Positions 16,052-24,940 of a DNA stretch of 32,244 nucleotides are shown here, piece after piece. A program made the position numbers and the translations under genes. Numbering within the stretch: the stretch's first letter is position 1; every line of letters starts with the position of its first letter. The notes beneath the pieces were generated by a model that saw only the letters and a list, made by a program, of their open reading frames with translations, was not told the origin of the DNA and searched no databases. Origin of the DNA: an uncultured Oscillospiraceae bacterium (GTDB taxonomy: Bacteria > Bacillota > Clostridia > Oscillospirales > Oscillospiraceae); the NCBI GenBank assembly GCA_947629775.1, contig CANRFA010000016.1, positions 1 through 32,244 of the forward strand, written 5' to 3'.

Positions 16052-16923
16052 AGCGGGTTCTGTCCTTTCCGCCGGTCTCCTTCGGGCTGGACCTGGTGGA
16101 CGCGGTCTTCCGGGCGGGAACCCCCCGGTCCGCGGCGGCCCTGTCCTACTTTCTGATTCTGACGCTCTTCCCCCTGCTGGTCTGCGTCAACTGGTTCATC
16201 AGCCTCTTCCGGATGGACCTGATGGCCCACCTGGAGCCCCTGCAGCAGCTGCTGCCCGCGGGGGTGGTGGCCATCGTGGAGGATTACCTGTCCTACGCCG
16301 CCCACACCCAGTCCCCGGCCCTGCTGGTGGCCTGCCTCTTCACCATCCTGGTGTCCGCCTCGGCGGGGCTGCGCACCGTGTTTCTCACCCTGGAAGACCT
16401 GGCGGACCTGCCCCACCGCAGCACCCTCTGGAAGGCGGTGCACAGCGTGGTTCTCTCCCTGCTCCTGCTGCTGACGGTCTACCTCTCCATCGTGGTCATC
16501 TTCACGGGGGACTGGTTCTTCAATATCCTGGGGGATTACCTGCCGGAGACGATTCTCCGTCTGATTCCCCTGGAGGCCCTGTCCGAGCTCTGGAATCAGC
16601 TGCGCTATCTGCTGCTGTTCTGCGCCGTGCTGCTGCTGGTGGTGGGCGTCTACGTGGCCGGCCTTCCGAAAGGGGCGGTGCCGCGGCGGGTGCTGCTGGT
16701 GTGCGCCATTCTGGCTGCGGGCACCCTCGTGGGGGCCTCCGTGATCTTCTCCTGGTTTGTGGGCTTCTCCTCCCGCTACGCCCTGGTCTACGGGTCCCTG
16801 GCCTCCCTGATCGTTCTGCTGGTGTGGCTGTACTTCTGCGGCAACATCCTGCTGCTGGGGGCGGCCATCGCCTGCGTGTGGACGAAGCGCCACAGGAATG
16901 CCCGGCATCACGGGAAAGCGTAA
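16048..16923 (+). CDS. YihY/BrkB-family integral membrane protein
   Basis: A 291-residue membrane protein starting in the ATGA overlap with the methyltransferase. It has about six hydrophobic segments, beginning with SAAALSYFLILTLFPLLVCVN near residues 29-49. The AAxSYxxLxxLxPLL pattern is the BrkB/YihY signature. Later segments run near 95-115, 135-155, 185-205, 220-240 and 250-280. Family members were once called ribonuclease BN by mistake and are now described as membrane proteins of unknown transport or envelope role. The last 15 residues are basic (WTKRHRNARHHGKA), so probably cytoplasmic. It ends just before a terminator. Confidence 0.88.
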   Translation: MKRVLSFPPVSFGLDLVDAVFRAGTPRSAAALSYFLILTLFPLLVCVNWFISLFRMDLMAHLEPLQQLLPAGVVAIVEDYLSYAAHTQSPALLVACLFTILVSASAGLRTVFLTLEDLADLPHRSTLWKAVHSVVLSLLLLLTVYLSIVVIFTGDWFFNILGDYLPETILRLIPLEALSELWNQLRYLLLFCAVLLLVVGVYVAGLPKGAVPRRVLLVCAILAAGTLVGASVIFSWFVGFSSRYALVYGSLASLIVLLVWLYFCGNILLLGAAIACVWTKRHRNARHHGKA

Positions 16924-16938
16924 GAGGGTCTTCGCGCC

Positions 16939-16973
16939 GCGGGCGGGTTTTCGGGCCCGTCCGCCGGCTTTTT
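16939..16973 (+). terminator. Terminator after the YihY-type gene
   Basis: GCGGGCGGG (16939-16947) pairs with CCCGTCCGC (16956-16964), one G-T pair included, with an eight-base loop, then CGGCTTTTT with five T at 16969-16973. Confidence 0.75.
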
Positions 16974-17097
16974 CTCCGGAATTTCCCGATTCTGTCCGTT
17001 GGAAGCGACGACAGATAAAACGGCAAACTGACCGAGGCGGGGCTGCGGCGCCCCGCATGTGGAATGGATGATTTTGAACAGGAAAGGGTGTCATTGC

Positions 17098-20000
17098 GTG
17101 AACGATAAACTGCTCAGACAGATCTCAACGGAGGTCGGCGAGGCGCTGAAGGAGCGGAAGCTGCCATCCCTGACCGGAAAACGGGCCGTGCGGGAAGTTC
17201 TGCGCAGTGCCGGCTTCCAGGAGGGAATCGCCTCCCTGTTCCCCATCCGGGAGCGGATCTCCTGCGCCCGGGTGCTGGAGATCTGTCTGCCTGTCATGGA
17301 GCGCCTGTCCCCCGGCGATCCGCCGGAGAAGGGCTGGGGTTCCTTCTGCTATCGGTATATCTCCGGCCTCATGTACCCGGACAACGGCTTCGCGCCCGGC
17401 GCGGAGACCTGGCGGGAGGGGGCGGAGTTCTATCTCACCGTCCTGCAGGTGCTTCTGGACCACGAGCGCCAGGCCCTGCCCTTCGATCCCATGATGGACT
17501 TCGCCTTCCTGACGGAGGAGGAGTACGGCGGCTGCGAGAAGGCGGGGGAGTACCGCCGGCTGATGGCCGCCTGGCGGAAGGAGTACGTCTACGAGCTGAT
17601 GCGTCTGGGTCTGGAGTACACCCCCTTCCGGACGCTGAGCCATATCTCCGGGGTCCACTACATCGCCATGACCGCCGCCCGGGGGCTGGCGGAGGCGGGG
17701 GTGGAGGTGGATCTGGCCCTGATCTCCGGCGCGGCCGCCGCCCACGACCTGGGCAAGTTCGGCTGCCGGCCCGGGGAGCGGGTTCCCTATCTCCACTACT
17801 ACTGGACGGACCAGTGGCTGCTGGCCCGGCGGATGGAGGGCATCAGCCACATCGCCTCCAACCACTCCACCTGGGATCTGGAGCTGGAGTCCCTGTCCGT
17901 GGAGTCCCTGCTGCTGATCTACGCGGACTTCCGCTCCAAGCAGAGCCGGGACGCGGAGGGGAAGGAGATCACCGTCTTCTTCACCCTGGACGACGCCTTC
18001 CAGGTGATCCTCTCCAAGCTGGACAACGTGGACAGCGAGAAGCGCCGCCGCTACGAGCTGGTCTACGGCAAACTCCACGACTTCGAGGACTTCATGCGCT
18101 CCCTGGGGGTGGATGTGGACCTGGCCGGCCATCCCGGCGAGCGGAAGGAGCCCAAGGATCCCGCCCTCATGGGGCCCGAGGAGACCCTGGACAGCCTGAT
18201 TCACCTCTCCGTGGAGCACAACCTGCGCCTGATGCACATGCTGTCCAACGAGCAGAAGTTCGGCAACATCATCGAGGCCGCCCGCTCCGCCAAGAGCTGG
18301 CAGCAGCTGCGGGCCTATCTGAACATCTTCGAGGAGTACTTCACCTATCTGTCCGCCCGGCAGAAGACCCAGGCGCTGTCCTTCCTCTACGAGCTGCTGG
18401 TCCACCGGGACGGCGACATCCGCCGTCAGGCCGGGGCGCTCATCGGGCAGATCATCGCCCGCTTCCACCTGGTCTACCGCAAGGAAGTACCCGCGGACGC
18501 TGAGAACGATCCGGCGGAGGAGGTGCCCTTCCTGCTCTGGGCGGAGTATCTGGAGAAGATCCTCTACCCGGACCACAAGACCACGCCTCAGCAGCGGGCC
18601 CACATCGGGTACACCCTGAAGCTGATGGTCAGCTCCATGCTCCGCTACGCCAGGCCGGGGGACGTGCCCCGCTTCCTGGGCGTGCTGCTGAAGTATTACG
18701 AGGAGCCCCAGGGCATGGACCCGGACGCGGCCTTCACCCTGCTGGACGCCATCGGGTATCTGCCACCCCAGTATTACGGGGAGGAGACCCGGGCGGTGCT
18801 GATCGAATTCGCCTCCTTCTACGCCCTGTCCGGGGATCCCCGGCTGGTGACGGCGGCCCTGGAATTCTTCCAGGAAACCCAGCGCTCCCTGCCCCGGGAG
18901 CACCCCCAGATGAAGCGCATCGCCGAGATCACCAACGACGTCCCCTGCAAGCAGCTGACCACGGTCTATCTGGTGTGCAAGATCCTCCAGCGGGCCGGCG
19001 TGTCCTGCGAGGACCTGGAGCAGATCCTCTACCACACGGACATCACCAGCGAGGTCTTTCTGGACGACCTGAAGACCGCCACCCCCTGGATGGTGAAGGT
19101 GGCCGGCGTGGAGCTGCTGCGGGATCAGGTGCTCCACGGCAACCGGGACCATATCCTGCACATCGCCACCCACTTCTCCAACCTGGTCAAGGTCTCCGAG
19201 CGGGTGGTGGTCCGGCAGACCGCCGGCGCCGCCCTCGTGCGGATTCTCAACCTGCTGCGCCGGGATCAGCGCAACGAAGTGGTGGTGGAGCTGGGCAAGG
19301 GGCTGGAGCTGGGCCAGTACCAGGTCAGCAAGTACATTCCCGAGTATCTGGGGGAAGCGGTGCTCTACCTGCACCCCAGCGAGCTGGACGAGCAGATCCT
19401 GTGGCTGAAGGAGCTGCTGGGCGCTCCCAACGACTCCGCCGTGGCCGGGGCCCTGAACACCATCGCCGTGCTGCTGCAGCACTACGCCAGCTACCGGGAC
19501 CGCTTTGAACAGAGCGAGGAGAGCTACGAGAAGCGGCGCAGAGAGCTGCTGGGCATGCTCATGCAGGGCCTGGCCCACTACCGGGTTGCGGTTCGCCAGG
19601 AAGCCATGCTGGTCATCGGGAAGCTGCTTTTCGGCTCGGATTCCCTGGACATGGAGGAGAAGGCCCGCTTTTTCAGCCTCTGCTACCGCAAGCTGCTCTT
19701 CCTGCTGGAGGAGACCCCCGGCGGAGACGGCCTCACCTTCTTCTATCGGGCCGCCGCCCTCTCCCACATCAACCGCTTCATCTCCCTCCACCGCCTGGAC
19801 CACGGTCCCTTTACCTTCCAGCCGCCCCGGCGCATCGCCTTCTTCCCGGGCACCTTCGATCCCTTCACTCTGTCGCACAAGGGCATCGTCCACGCCATCC
19901 GGGATCTGGGCTTCGAGGTCTACCTGGCCATCGACGAGTTCTCCTGGTCCAAGAAGGCCCAGCCCCACCTGATCCGCCGCCAGATTGTCAGCATGTCCGT

Positions 20001-21894
20001 GGCGGGGGACTTCCACGTGCACCTCTTCCCGGACGACATTCCGGTGAACATCGCCAACCCCCGGGACCTGAAGCGTCTGGTTTCCCTCTTCCCGGGCCGG
20101 GAGGTCTACCTGGTGGCGGGCAGCGACGTGGTGGCCAACGCCTCCTCCTACCGCAATCCCCCGGAGCCCTGGTCCATCCACCAGATGAACCACGTGATCT
20201 TCCGCCGGGACGACGCGCCGGTGTCCAATGTGCCCATCACCGGCAAGATCATTCAGCTGCAGCTGCCGCCCCATCTGGAGGACATCAGCTCCAGCCGCAT
20301 CCGGGAGAACGTGGATCTGAACCGGGATATCTCCAACTACATCGATCCCGTCATCCAGGACTACATCTATCAGAACGGCCTCTACCTGCGGGACGCCCAG
20401 AACAAGGCCCTGCTGGAGGCCAGCGAGGTGGAGTTCCGCTGGGAGGACAACCCCTCTTCGGAGCTTCTCGCCCGGCTCACCGCCTCTCTCCCCAACGGAC
20501 AGGAGATCGCCGAGCTCATGCAGCGGCAGGGGGAGCGGATCCTGATGATGGTCCCCTCGGACAACCGGGACGGAGAGCCGCTGGCCTTCGCCGCCTACCG
20601 GGCCCTGTCCGCCTCCCGGCTCTATCGGGCCCTGGGGGATCACGAACTCACCAACCGCATCCGCCTGCGCTCCGGCGGCCGGATTCTCCTCATCACCATG
20701 CTGGAGGTCCGGAAGCCCCACGTCCAGTGGGACTACACCCAGATGATGGTGACGGAGGTGCTGGCCCGGGGGCTGGAGAAGGAGTACGTCTACGCGGTGT
20801 ACTCCCCCCACAGCGGCGTTGTGACCCCCGAGACGGACGACTCCCTGAGCCGCATGGGCTTTGTGGCCCGGGAAGGGGAGCACCCCATCCGGGAAGTGGA
20901 CATGCACGCCCCCACCATCATCATCCAGAACCTGGAGACCGCCATTCAGGATCCGCTGTGTACGAACCCCAGGGTGCTGGCGGCGGTGCGCCGGGGCCGG
21001 GAGCGGATCCAGCGGGCCATGACCGGGCTCTACCCCGGGTCCCTGGTGCTGCCCTTCGCCTCGGACGTGATCCACCACCGGCTGCTGGAGAAGATCACGG
21101 ACTGCAACAACGTGCCCTCGAAGCCCACGAACCCCCGGATTCTGGGGGAGAACATGTGCGTGCCCTTCGGCAAGCTGCTGCGGGGCAAGGTGGTCCCCAA
21201 CACCGTGACCAAGACCATCCACACGGACAAGGTCTTCACGCCGGACCTGCGCACGAATACGATCGAGGCCTTCCCCAACTATTCCTCCATCCCCAACCAG
21301 GTGCGGATGATCAAGTCCTTCAACCGCCCCGTGATCCTGGTGGACGACGTGATGCATCCCGGCTTCCGCATGCGCCGCCTGGGCCCCATCCTCCAGCAGG
21401 AGGAGGTGCCGGTGCGCATGGTGCTGGTGGGCGTGCTCTCCGGCTACGGCCGGGACCTGATGCGCTCCTGGGAGCAGCCGGTGGACTGCGTCTACTACCT
21501 GCCCACCCTGCGGCAGTGGTTCGTGGAGTCCACCCTGTATCCGTTCATCGGGGGCAACACTGTGCGGCGGTACCGGCAGCCGGTCCCCGGCCTGCTGCCC
21601 GGCATCAACCACATCCTGCCCTACGCGGCCCCCGTGTGGCAGAAGGAGTGCGGCCGGGAGGCGGCGGTGCGTCTCTCCGAGGCCTGCCTGGAGGCCGCGC
21701 TGGATGTCATCGGCACCCTGGAGCGGGAGTACCGGATCCTCTACGGCCGCAACCTGACCCTCTCCCGGCTTCCGGAGGCGGTGATTCTGCCCCTGTGTCC
21801 GGACAAGGGGAACTGCCTGGCCTACGACCCCAACCTGGCCGCCTCCGTCTATCTGGAAAACGACCTGGAGCAGCTGCGCCGGCAGAACGACTGA
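17098..21894 (+). CDS. Giant multidomain protein: HD phosphohydrolase, helical repeats, NadD-like adenylyltransferase, GNAT-like, phosphoribosyltransferase-like
   Basis: A 1598-residue cytoplasmic protein without signal peptide or membrane segments. In order: an HD domain (about 175-270) with His182/His187 and the AHDLGKFG motif (His216, Asp217); a long Leu-rich helical region (about 370-890) resembling HEAT/ARM repeats; a nucleotidyltransferase domain (about 908-1095) with FFPGTFDPFTLSH (918-927, T-x-x-H/S-H variant of HxGH) and ISSSRIRE (1063-1070, the ISSTxIR motif); a GNAT-like stretch (about 1140-1290); and a phosphoribosyltransferase-like end with VILVDDVMHPGF (1412-1423), the PRPP loop. 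NadD and an HD hydrolase (YqeK) are usually separate neighbours; here both kinds are fused, which suggests pyridine- or other nucleotide metabolism. Substrates are unknown. Start GTG chosen because AGGAAAGGG precedes it; an ATG 39 bases upstream has no ribosome site. The dehydrogenase-like gene follows after 16 bases. Confidence 0.85.
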   Translation: MNDKLLRQISTEVGEALKERKLPSLTGKRAVREVLRSAGFQEGIASLFPIRERISCARVLEICLPVMERLSPGDPPEKGWGSFCYRYISGLMYPDNGFAPGAETWREGAEFYLTVLQVLLDHERQALPFDPMMDFAFLTEEEYGGCEKAGEYRRLMAAWRKEYVYELMRLGLEYTPFRTLSHISGVHYIAMTAARGLAEAGVEVDLALISGAAAAHDLGKFGCRPGERVPYLHYYWTDQWLLARRMEGISHIASNHSTWDLELESLSVESLLLIYADFRSKQSRDAEGKEITVFFTLDDAFQVILSKLDNVDSEKRRRYELVYGKLHDFEDFMRSLGVDVDLAGHPGERKEPKDPALMGPEETLDSLIHLSVEHNLRLMHMLSNEQKFGNIIEAARSAKSWQQLRAYLNIFEEYFTYLSARQKTQALSFLYELLVHRDGDIRRQAGALIGQIIARFHLVYRKEVPADAENDPAEEVPFLLWAEYLEKILYPDHKTTPQQRAHIGYTLKLMVSSMLRYARPGDVPRFLGVLLKYYEEPQGMDPDAAFTLLDAIGYLPPQYYGEETRAVLIEFASFYALSGDPRLVTAALEFFQETQRSLPREHPQMKRIAEITNDVPCKQLTTVYLVCKILQRAGVSCEDLEQILYHTDITSEVFLDDLKTATPWMVKVAGVELLRDQVLHGNRDHILHIATHFSNLVKVSERVVVRQTAGAALVRILNLLRRDQRNEVVVELGKGLELGQYQVSKYIPEYLGEAVLYLHPSELDEQILWLKELLGAPNDSAVAGALNTIAVLLQHYASYRDRFEQSEESYEKRRRELLGMLMQGLAHYRVAVRQEAMLVIGKLLFGSDSLDMEEKARFFSLCYRKLLFLLEETPGGDGLTFFYRAAALSHINRFISLHRLDHGPFTFQPPRRIAFFPGTFDPFTLSHKGIVHAIRDLGFEVYLAIDEFSWSKKAQPHLIRRQIVSMSVAGDFHVHLFPDDIPVNIANPRDLKRLVSLFPGREVYLVAGSDVVANASSYRNPPEPWSIHQMNHVIFRRDDAPVSNVPITGKIIQLQLPPHLEDISSSRIRENVDLNRDISNYIDPVIQDYIYQNGLYLRDAQNKALLEASEVEFRWEDNPSSELLARLTASLPNGQEIAELMQRQGERILMMVPSDNRDGEPLAFAAYRALSASRLYRALGDHELTNRIRLRSGGRILLITMLEVRKPHVQWDYTQMMVTEVLARGLEKEYVYAVYSPHSGVVTPETDDSLSRMGFVAREGEHPIREVDMHAPTIIIQNLETAIQDPLCTNPRVLAAVRRGRERIQRAMTGLYPGSLVLPFASDVIHHRLLEKITDCNNVPSKPTNPRILGENMCVPFGKLLRGKVVPNTVTKTIHTDKVFTPDLRTNTIEAFPNYSSIPNQVRMIKSFNRPVILVDDVMHPGFRMRRLGPILQQEEVPVRMVLVGVLSGYGRDLMRSWEQPVDCVYYLPTLRQWFVESTLYPFIGGNTVRRYRQPVPGLLPGINHILPYAAPVWQKECGREAAVRLSEACLEAALDVIGTLEREYRILYGRNLTLSRLPEAVILPLCPDKGNCLAYDPNLAASVYLENDLEQLRRQND

Positions 21895-21910
21895 GCGGGA
21901 AAGGAGCGGC

Positions 21911-23203
21911 ATGAACTTTTACTTTTACGCATATCCCGGCGGCGTACTGGCCGCTCCCCGGCCTCTGGAGGGAGAACCCCTGGAGCCGGGGCTGGCGGCC
22001 TCCCTGGAGCGCCTGGACGGAGCTTCCCTGCCGGAAAATGTCTCCGTGACCGTCCTTCTGGACCTGGATCCGATGTGGGGCCGGGGCAGCTTCCGCCCCG
22101 CCCACCCCGGCCAGCTCCTGGCGGGAAACGGCCTGGCCGCCCTGGACGGCAGCCGCCTTCCGTCCGGGGAAGAGATCCCGGAGACCATTGCCGCCGCCAT
22201 CCGGGAGGGGCGCTGCCGGGCTGTCAGCCGCGCCCGGCCCGGCTGGGAGAAGCGCCTGGCGGCCCCCGCAGCCGGGAAAAGGAAGCGCGTTCACATCATG
22301 GCCCTGGGGGACGTGGGCTCCACGATCCTCATCGGGCTCAAGGTCCTGGGGGCCGGTCTGGTGGATACCATCGGGATCTGGGACATCGACCCCAGGGTCT
22401 GTCGCCGCTGGGAGACCGAAATGGGCCAGGTCTCGCTCATCGGCCACTACGACACCTTCCCCAAGGTGGAAACCGTCCGGAAAGAAGATCTCTTCCGCTG
22501 CGACGTCTTCCTCTTCTCGGCCTCCATGGGGGTTCCCCCGGTGGGGTCCGGGGTGCGGGACGTGCGCATGGCCCAGTACGAACGCAACGCCAGGCTGGTG
22601 GCGGAGTACGCCCGCATGGCCCGGGCGGCGGGCTTCCAGGGGCTGTGGGCCCAGGTTTCGGACCCGGTGGATCCCCTGGCCCGCATGGCCTACGTGGCAA
22701 GCAACCGGGACGAAACTGGCGCCTGGGACGGAAAAGGTCTCTGGCCGGAGCAGGTCCAGGGCTACGGTCTCGGCGTCATGAACGCCCGGGCGGTGTACTA
22801 CGCCCGGCAGGAGCCCCGGTTCGCCTCCTTCCTGACGGAGGGACGCTCCTTCGGGCCTCACGGCCAGGAGCTGGTGGTGGCGAACTCCGTAGAACACTAC
22901 GACGACGCCCTCTCCCGGGAGCTGACGGAGCGGACGGTCACGGCCAATCTGGCCATGCGGGAGCTGGGCTTCAAGCCCTATGTGGCCCCCGCTCTCTCCT
23001 CGGCGGCGCTCTCCATTCTGCAGACCATCGCCGGGGACTGGCACTGCGGGTCCGTCTTCCTGGACGGCATCTACATGGGGGTCCGCAACCGGTACACGTC
23101 CCTGGGCGTGGAGACGGAGCTGCTGCCCCGGATTCCGGAGGATCTCTTCGGCCGCATCGAGGAGGCCGCCGGGGCGCTGAAGAACATTCCCCTTCCGGAC
23201 TGA
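21911..23203 (+). CDS. Lactate/malate dehydrogenase-like NAD-binding protein with novel N-terminal extension
   Basis: Residues ~126-430 follow the LDH/MDH fold. The NAD loop is ALGDVGST (131-138), followed by acidic WDID at 157-160 at the end of strand two. YERNARLVAEYA corresponds to the helix before the active site, SDPVDPLA (250-257) corresponds to NPVD, and GPHGQE (315-320) keeps the catalytic His (317) of the usual GEHGDS. The active-site loop arginines are not placed where typical LDHs have them, so the substrate is probably not lactate. Residues 1-125 (many Pro and Gly, no known fold) are an added domain. The gene lies 16 bases after the giant protein and 16 before ispE, with AAAGGAG before its ATG. 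Constant pairing with the giant protein is expected but not testable here. Start and end are well supported. Confidence 0.82.
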   Translation: MNFYFYAYPGGVLAAPRPLEGEPLEPGLAASLERLDGASLPENVSVTVLLDLDPMWGRGSFRPAHPGQLLAGNGLAALDGSRLPSGEEIPETIAAAIREGRCRAVSRARPGWEKRLAAPAAGKRKRVHIMALGDVGSTILIGLKVLGAGLVDTIGIWDIDPRVCRRWETEMGQVSLIGHYDTFPKVETVRKEDLFRCDVFLFSASMGVPPVGSGVRDVRMAQYERNARLVAEYARMARAAGFQGLWAQVSDPVDPLARMAYVASNRDETGAWDGKGLWPEQVQGYGLGVMNARAVYYARQEPRFASFLTEGRSFGPHGQELVVANSVEHYDDALSRELTERTVTANLAMRELGFKPYVAPALSSAALSILQTIAGDWHCGSVFLDGIYMGVRNRYTSLGVETELLPRIPEDLFGRIEEAAGALKNIPLPD

Positions 23204-23219
23204 GCAAAGGAGGACGCAT

Positions 23220-24071
23220 ATGGAGCAGGAGGCGCTGGCAAAACTGAATCTGACCCTGGATGTGCTGGGCCGCCGCCCGGACGGCTATCACGACATGAAG
23301 ATGGTGATGCAGTCCATTTCCCTGACGGATCGCCTTACGGTGCTTCTCAACGGGGGACATGGGCTGCGGGTGGTCACCTCCTCCCACTTCCTGCCCCAAG
23401 GGGAGAAGAACCTGGCGGGGAAGGCGGCGCTGGCCTTCTACGCCGCTTTGGAGCGGGAGATGCCGGGCGTCGACGTGACCCTGGTGAAGCGGATCCCCAT
23501 CTGCGCCGGCATGGCAGGGGGAAGTTCGGACGCGGCTGCCGTGCTGCGGGCCCTGAACGAGCTGGAGGGAACCCCCTTCACCCCCGCTCAGCTGGCCCGG
23601 GTAGGGGAGACCGTGGGCTCGGATGTGCCCTTCTGCGTGCTGGGCGGCACCGCCCTGGCGGAGGGCCGGGGGGAGATCCTGACCCCGCTGCCCGCCCTGC
23701 CGCCCTGCTGGCTGGCGGTCTGCAAGCCGGAGTTTCCCATTTCCACCCCGGAGCTCTTCAACCGCCTGGACGGCATGCGGGTCCGCCGCCGGCCGGATAC
23801 GGAGGGCGTACTGGCCGCTCTGGAGGCGGGAGACCTGGCGGGCGTGGCCCGGCGGATGTACAACGTCTTCGAGGACGTGCTGCCGCCACGGCAGAGCGCC
23901 CGGGTGGAGGCCATCCGCTCGGAGCTGATCCAGCTGGGAGCCATGGGAGCCTGCATGACCGGCACCGGTCCCACCGTCTTCGGGCTCTTTGAGACGAAGG
24001 CGGGGGCGGAGGAGGCCGTGGAGAAGCTGAAGCAGGACCACAGGGAGACTTTCCTGGCCCGTCCGGTCTGA
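23220..24071 (+). CDS. ispE: 4-diphosphocytidyl-2-C-methyl-D-erythritol kinase
   Basis: This GHMP-family kinase phosphorylates CDP-methylerythritol at the 2-hydroxyl, the fourth step of the MEP pathway to isoprenoid precursors. At 283 residues it is full length: AKLNLTLDVLGRRPDGYHDM at the N-terminus (catalytic Lys and substrate-binding Tyr-His), the ATP loop ICAGMAGGSSDAAAVLRALN (about 92-112), a second conserved segment ETVGSDVPFC with the catalytic Asp, and the C-terminal MTGTGPTVFGLF. AAAGGAGG lies 6 bases before ATG. It is the last gene of the unit that starts at the giant protein, followed at once by a terminator. In many Firmicutes ispE sits next to spoIIR or purR/veg; the spoIIR neighbour is seen here too. 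Confidence 0.95.
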   Translation: MEQEALAKLNLTLDVLGRRPDGYHDMKMVMQSISLTDRLTVLLNGGHGLRVVTSSHFLPQGEKNLAGKAALAFYAALEREMPGVDVTLVKRIPICAGMAGGSSDAAAVLRALNELEGTPFTPAQLARVGETVGSDVPFCVLGGTALAEGRGEILTPLPALPPCWLAVCKPEFPISTPELFNRLDGMRVRRRPDTEGVLAALEAGDLAGVARRMYNVFEDVLPPRQSARVEAIRSELIQLGAMGACMTGTGPTVFGLFETKAGAEEAVEKLKQDHRETFLARPV

Positions 24072-24094
24072 TCTGAAATTCAAGCAGAATGATA

Positions 24095-24137
24095 CCCGTC
24101 CGTTCGCCGGATTTTCCGGCATGCGGACGGGTTTTTT
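24095..24137 (+). terminator. Terminator after ispE
   Basis: CCCGTCCG (24095-24102) pairs with CGGACGGG (24124-24131), with a second small hairpin (CCGG/CCGG) in the loop, followed by six T at 24132-24137. Confidence 0.88.
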
Positions 24138-24293
24138 GTGTCGGTCCAGGGAAGAAAAAGGACAAAACAGGCTGGAAGGCACATGAAATCAGATTCTTTT
24201 CCGTTTCCCGGTTTAGAAGCGGCCCGGACGGTGCAGACTCTGAGTACCGGCGAAAGGCCGGACAGGCGAAGAAACTGCGGGAGGCGGAAGAGC

Positions 24294-24923
24294 ATGAGAC
24301 GGGAACAGACACGCGGACGCTGGGAACTGGCGGTGCTGCTGGGCATTCTGGCGGCGGCCTTCTGGGGCTGCTGGCTGGACGGAGAACAGGCGGAGCTGGC
24401 GGACCGGGTGGTGCGGCTGCACGTGATCGCGGAGTCGGACCGGCCGGAGGACCAGGCGCTGAAACTGGCGGTGCGGGACCGGGTGCTGGAGGTGGCGGAG
24501 GATCTCTATCCGGAGGGGGCCACCATGGAGCAGGCAAAGGCCGTTCTGGAGCGCAACCTGCCGGCGCTGGAGGAAGCGGGCCGGGAGGCGGTGACGGCGG
24601 CCGGCCGGGACTGCTCCGTGACCGCCCGGCTGGAGTGCTGCTGGTTTCCCACGAAGGAGTACGAGGGTTTTGCCCTCCCGGCGGGCAACTACACCGCTCT
24701 GCGGGTGGTGGTGGGCCGGGGCGAGGGACACAACTGGTGGTGCGTGGCCTTTCCGCCCCTCTGCCTGGGAGCGGCCAGCGAGACCGTGGAGGAGGCCACG
24801 GAGGCGGGGCTCTTCACCCGTGACCAGGCCCGGCTCATCACGGAGGACGGAGAGGGCTACGTGCTGAAGTTCCGGGCCCTGGAACTGCTGGGGGAGCTGA
24901 AGGGATTTTTCCAGGGCCGGTGA
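24294..24923 (+). CDS. spoIIR: Stage II sporulation protein R
   Basis: SpoIIR is secreted from the forespore and triggers SpoIIGA to process pro-sigma-E in the mother cell. The 209-residue product has an N-terminal hydrophobic signal/anchor (about 10-28, WELAVLLGILAAAFWGCWL), then RVVRLHVIAESDRPEDQALKLAVRDRVLE, the family hallmark. A central GNYTALRVVVGRGEGHNWWCVAFPPLCLG segment holds the conserved G-x-G-x-NWWCVxFPPLC motif. The ATG at 24294 has GGGAGG upstream (9 bases). The frame is open earlier, but those 50-odd codons have no ribosome site and lie in the leader after the ispE terminator. No forespore sigma promoter was recognised with confidence. Its presence implies an endospore-forming organism. 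Confidence 0.92.
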   Translation: MRREQTRGRWELAVLLGILAAAFWGCWLDGEQAELADRVVRLHVIAESDRPEDQALKLAVRDRVLEVAEDLYPEGATMEQAKAVLERNLPALEEAGREAVTAAGRDCSVTARLECCWFPTKEYEGFALPAGNYTALRVVVGRGEGHNWWCVAFPPLCLGAASETVEEATEAGLFTRDQARLITEDGEGYVLKFRALELLGELKGFFQGR

Positions 24924-24940
24924 GGGTTCCGCCATCCTGA
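24924..24940 (+). repeat. Left copy of a 17-base direct repeat flanking the AT-rich island
   Basis: GGGTTCCGCCATCCTGA here recurs as GGGTTCCGCCATCTTGA at 25230-25246, one mismatch in 17. The two copies bracket a ~290-base AT-rich segment. The right copy contains the start of the -35 box of the ABC operon promoter. Confidence 0.8.

Noticed and set aside
17125-21912. A 1595-codon open frame on the minus strand opposite the giant protein
   Set aside because: It has no ribosome binding site, its translation is a low-complexity His/Gly/Val/Leu/Gln-rich chain with no domain motif, and it is the usual antisense shadow of a GC-rich gene whose third positions are mostly G or C.
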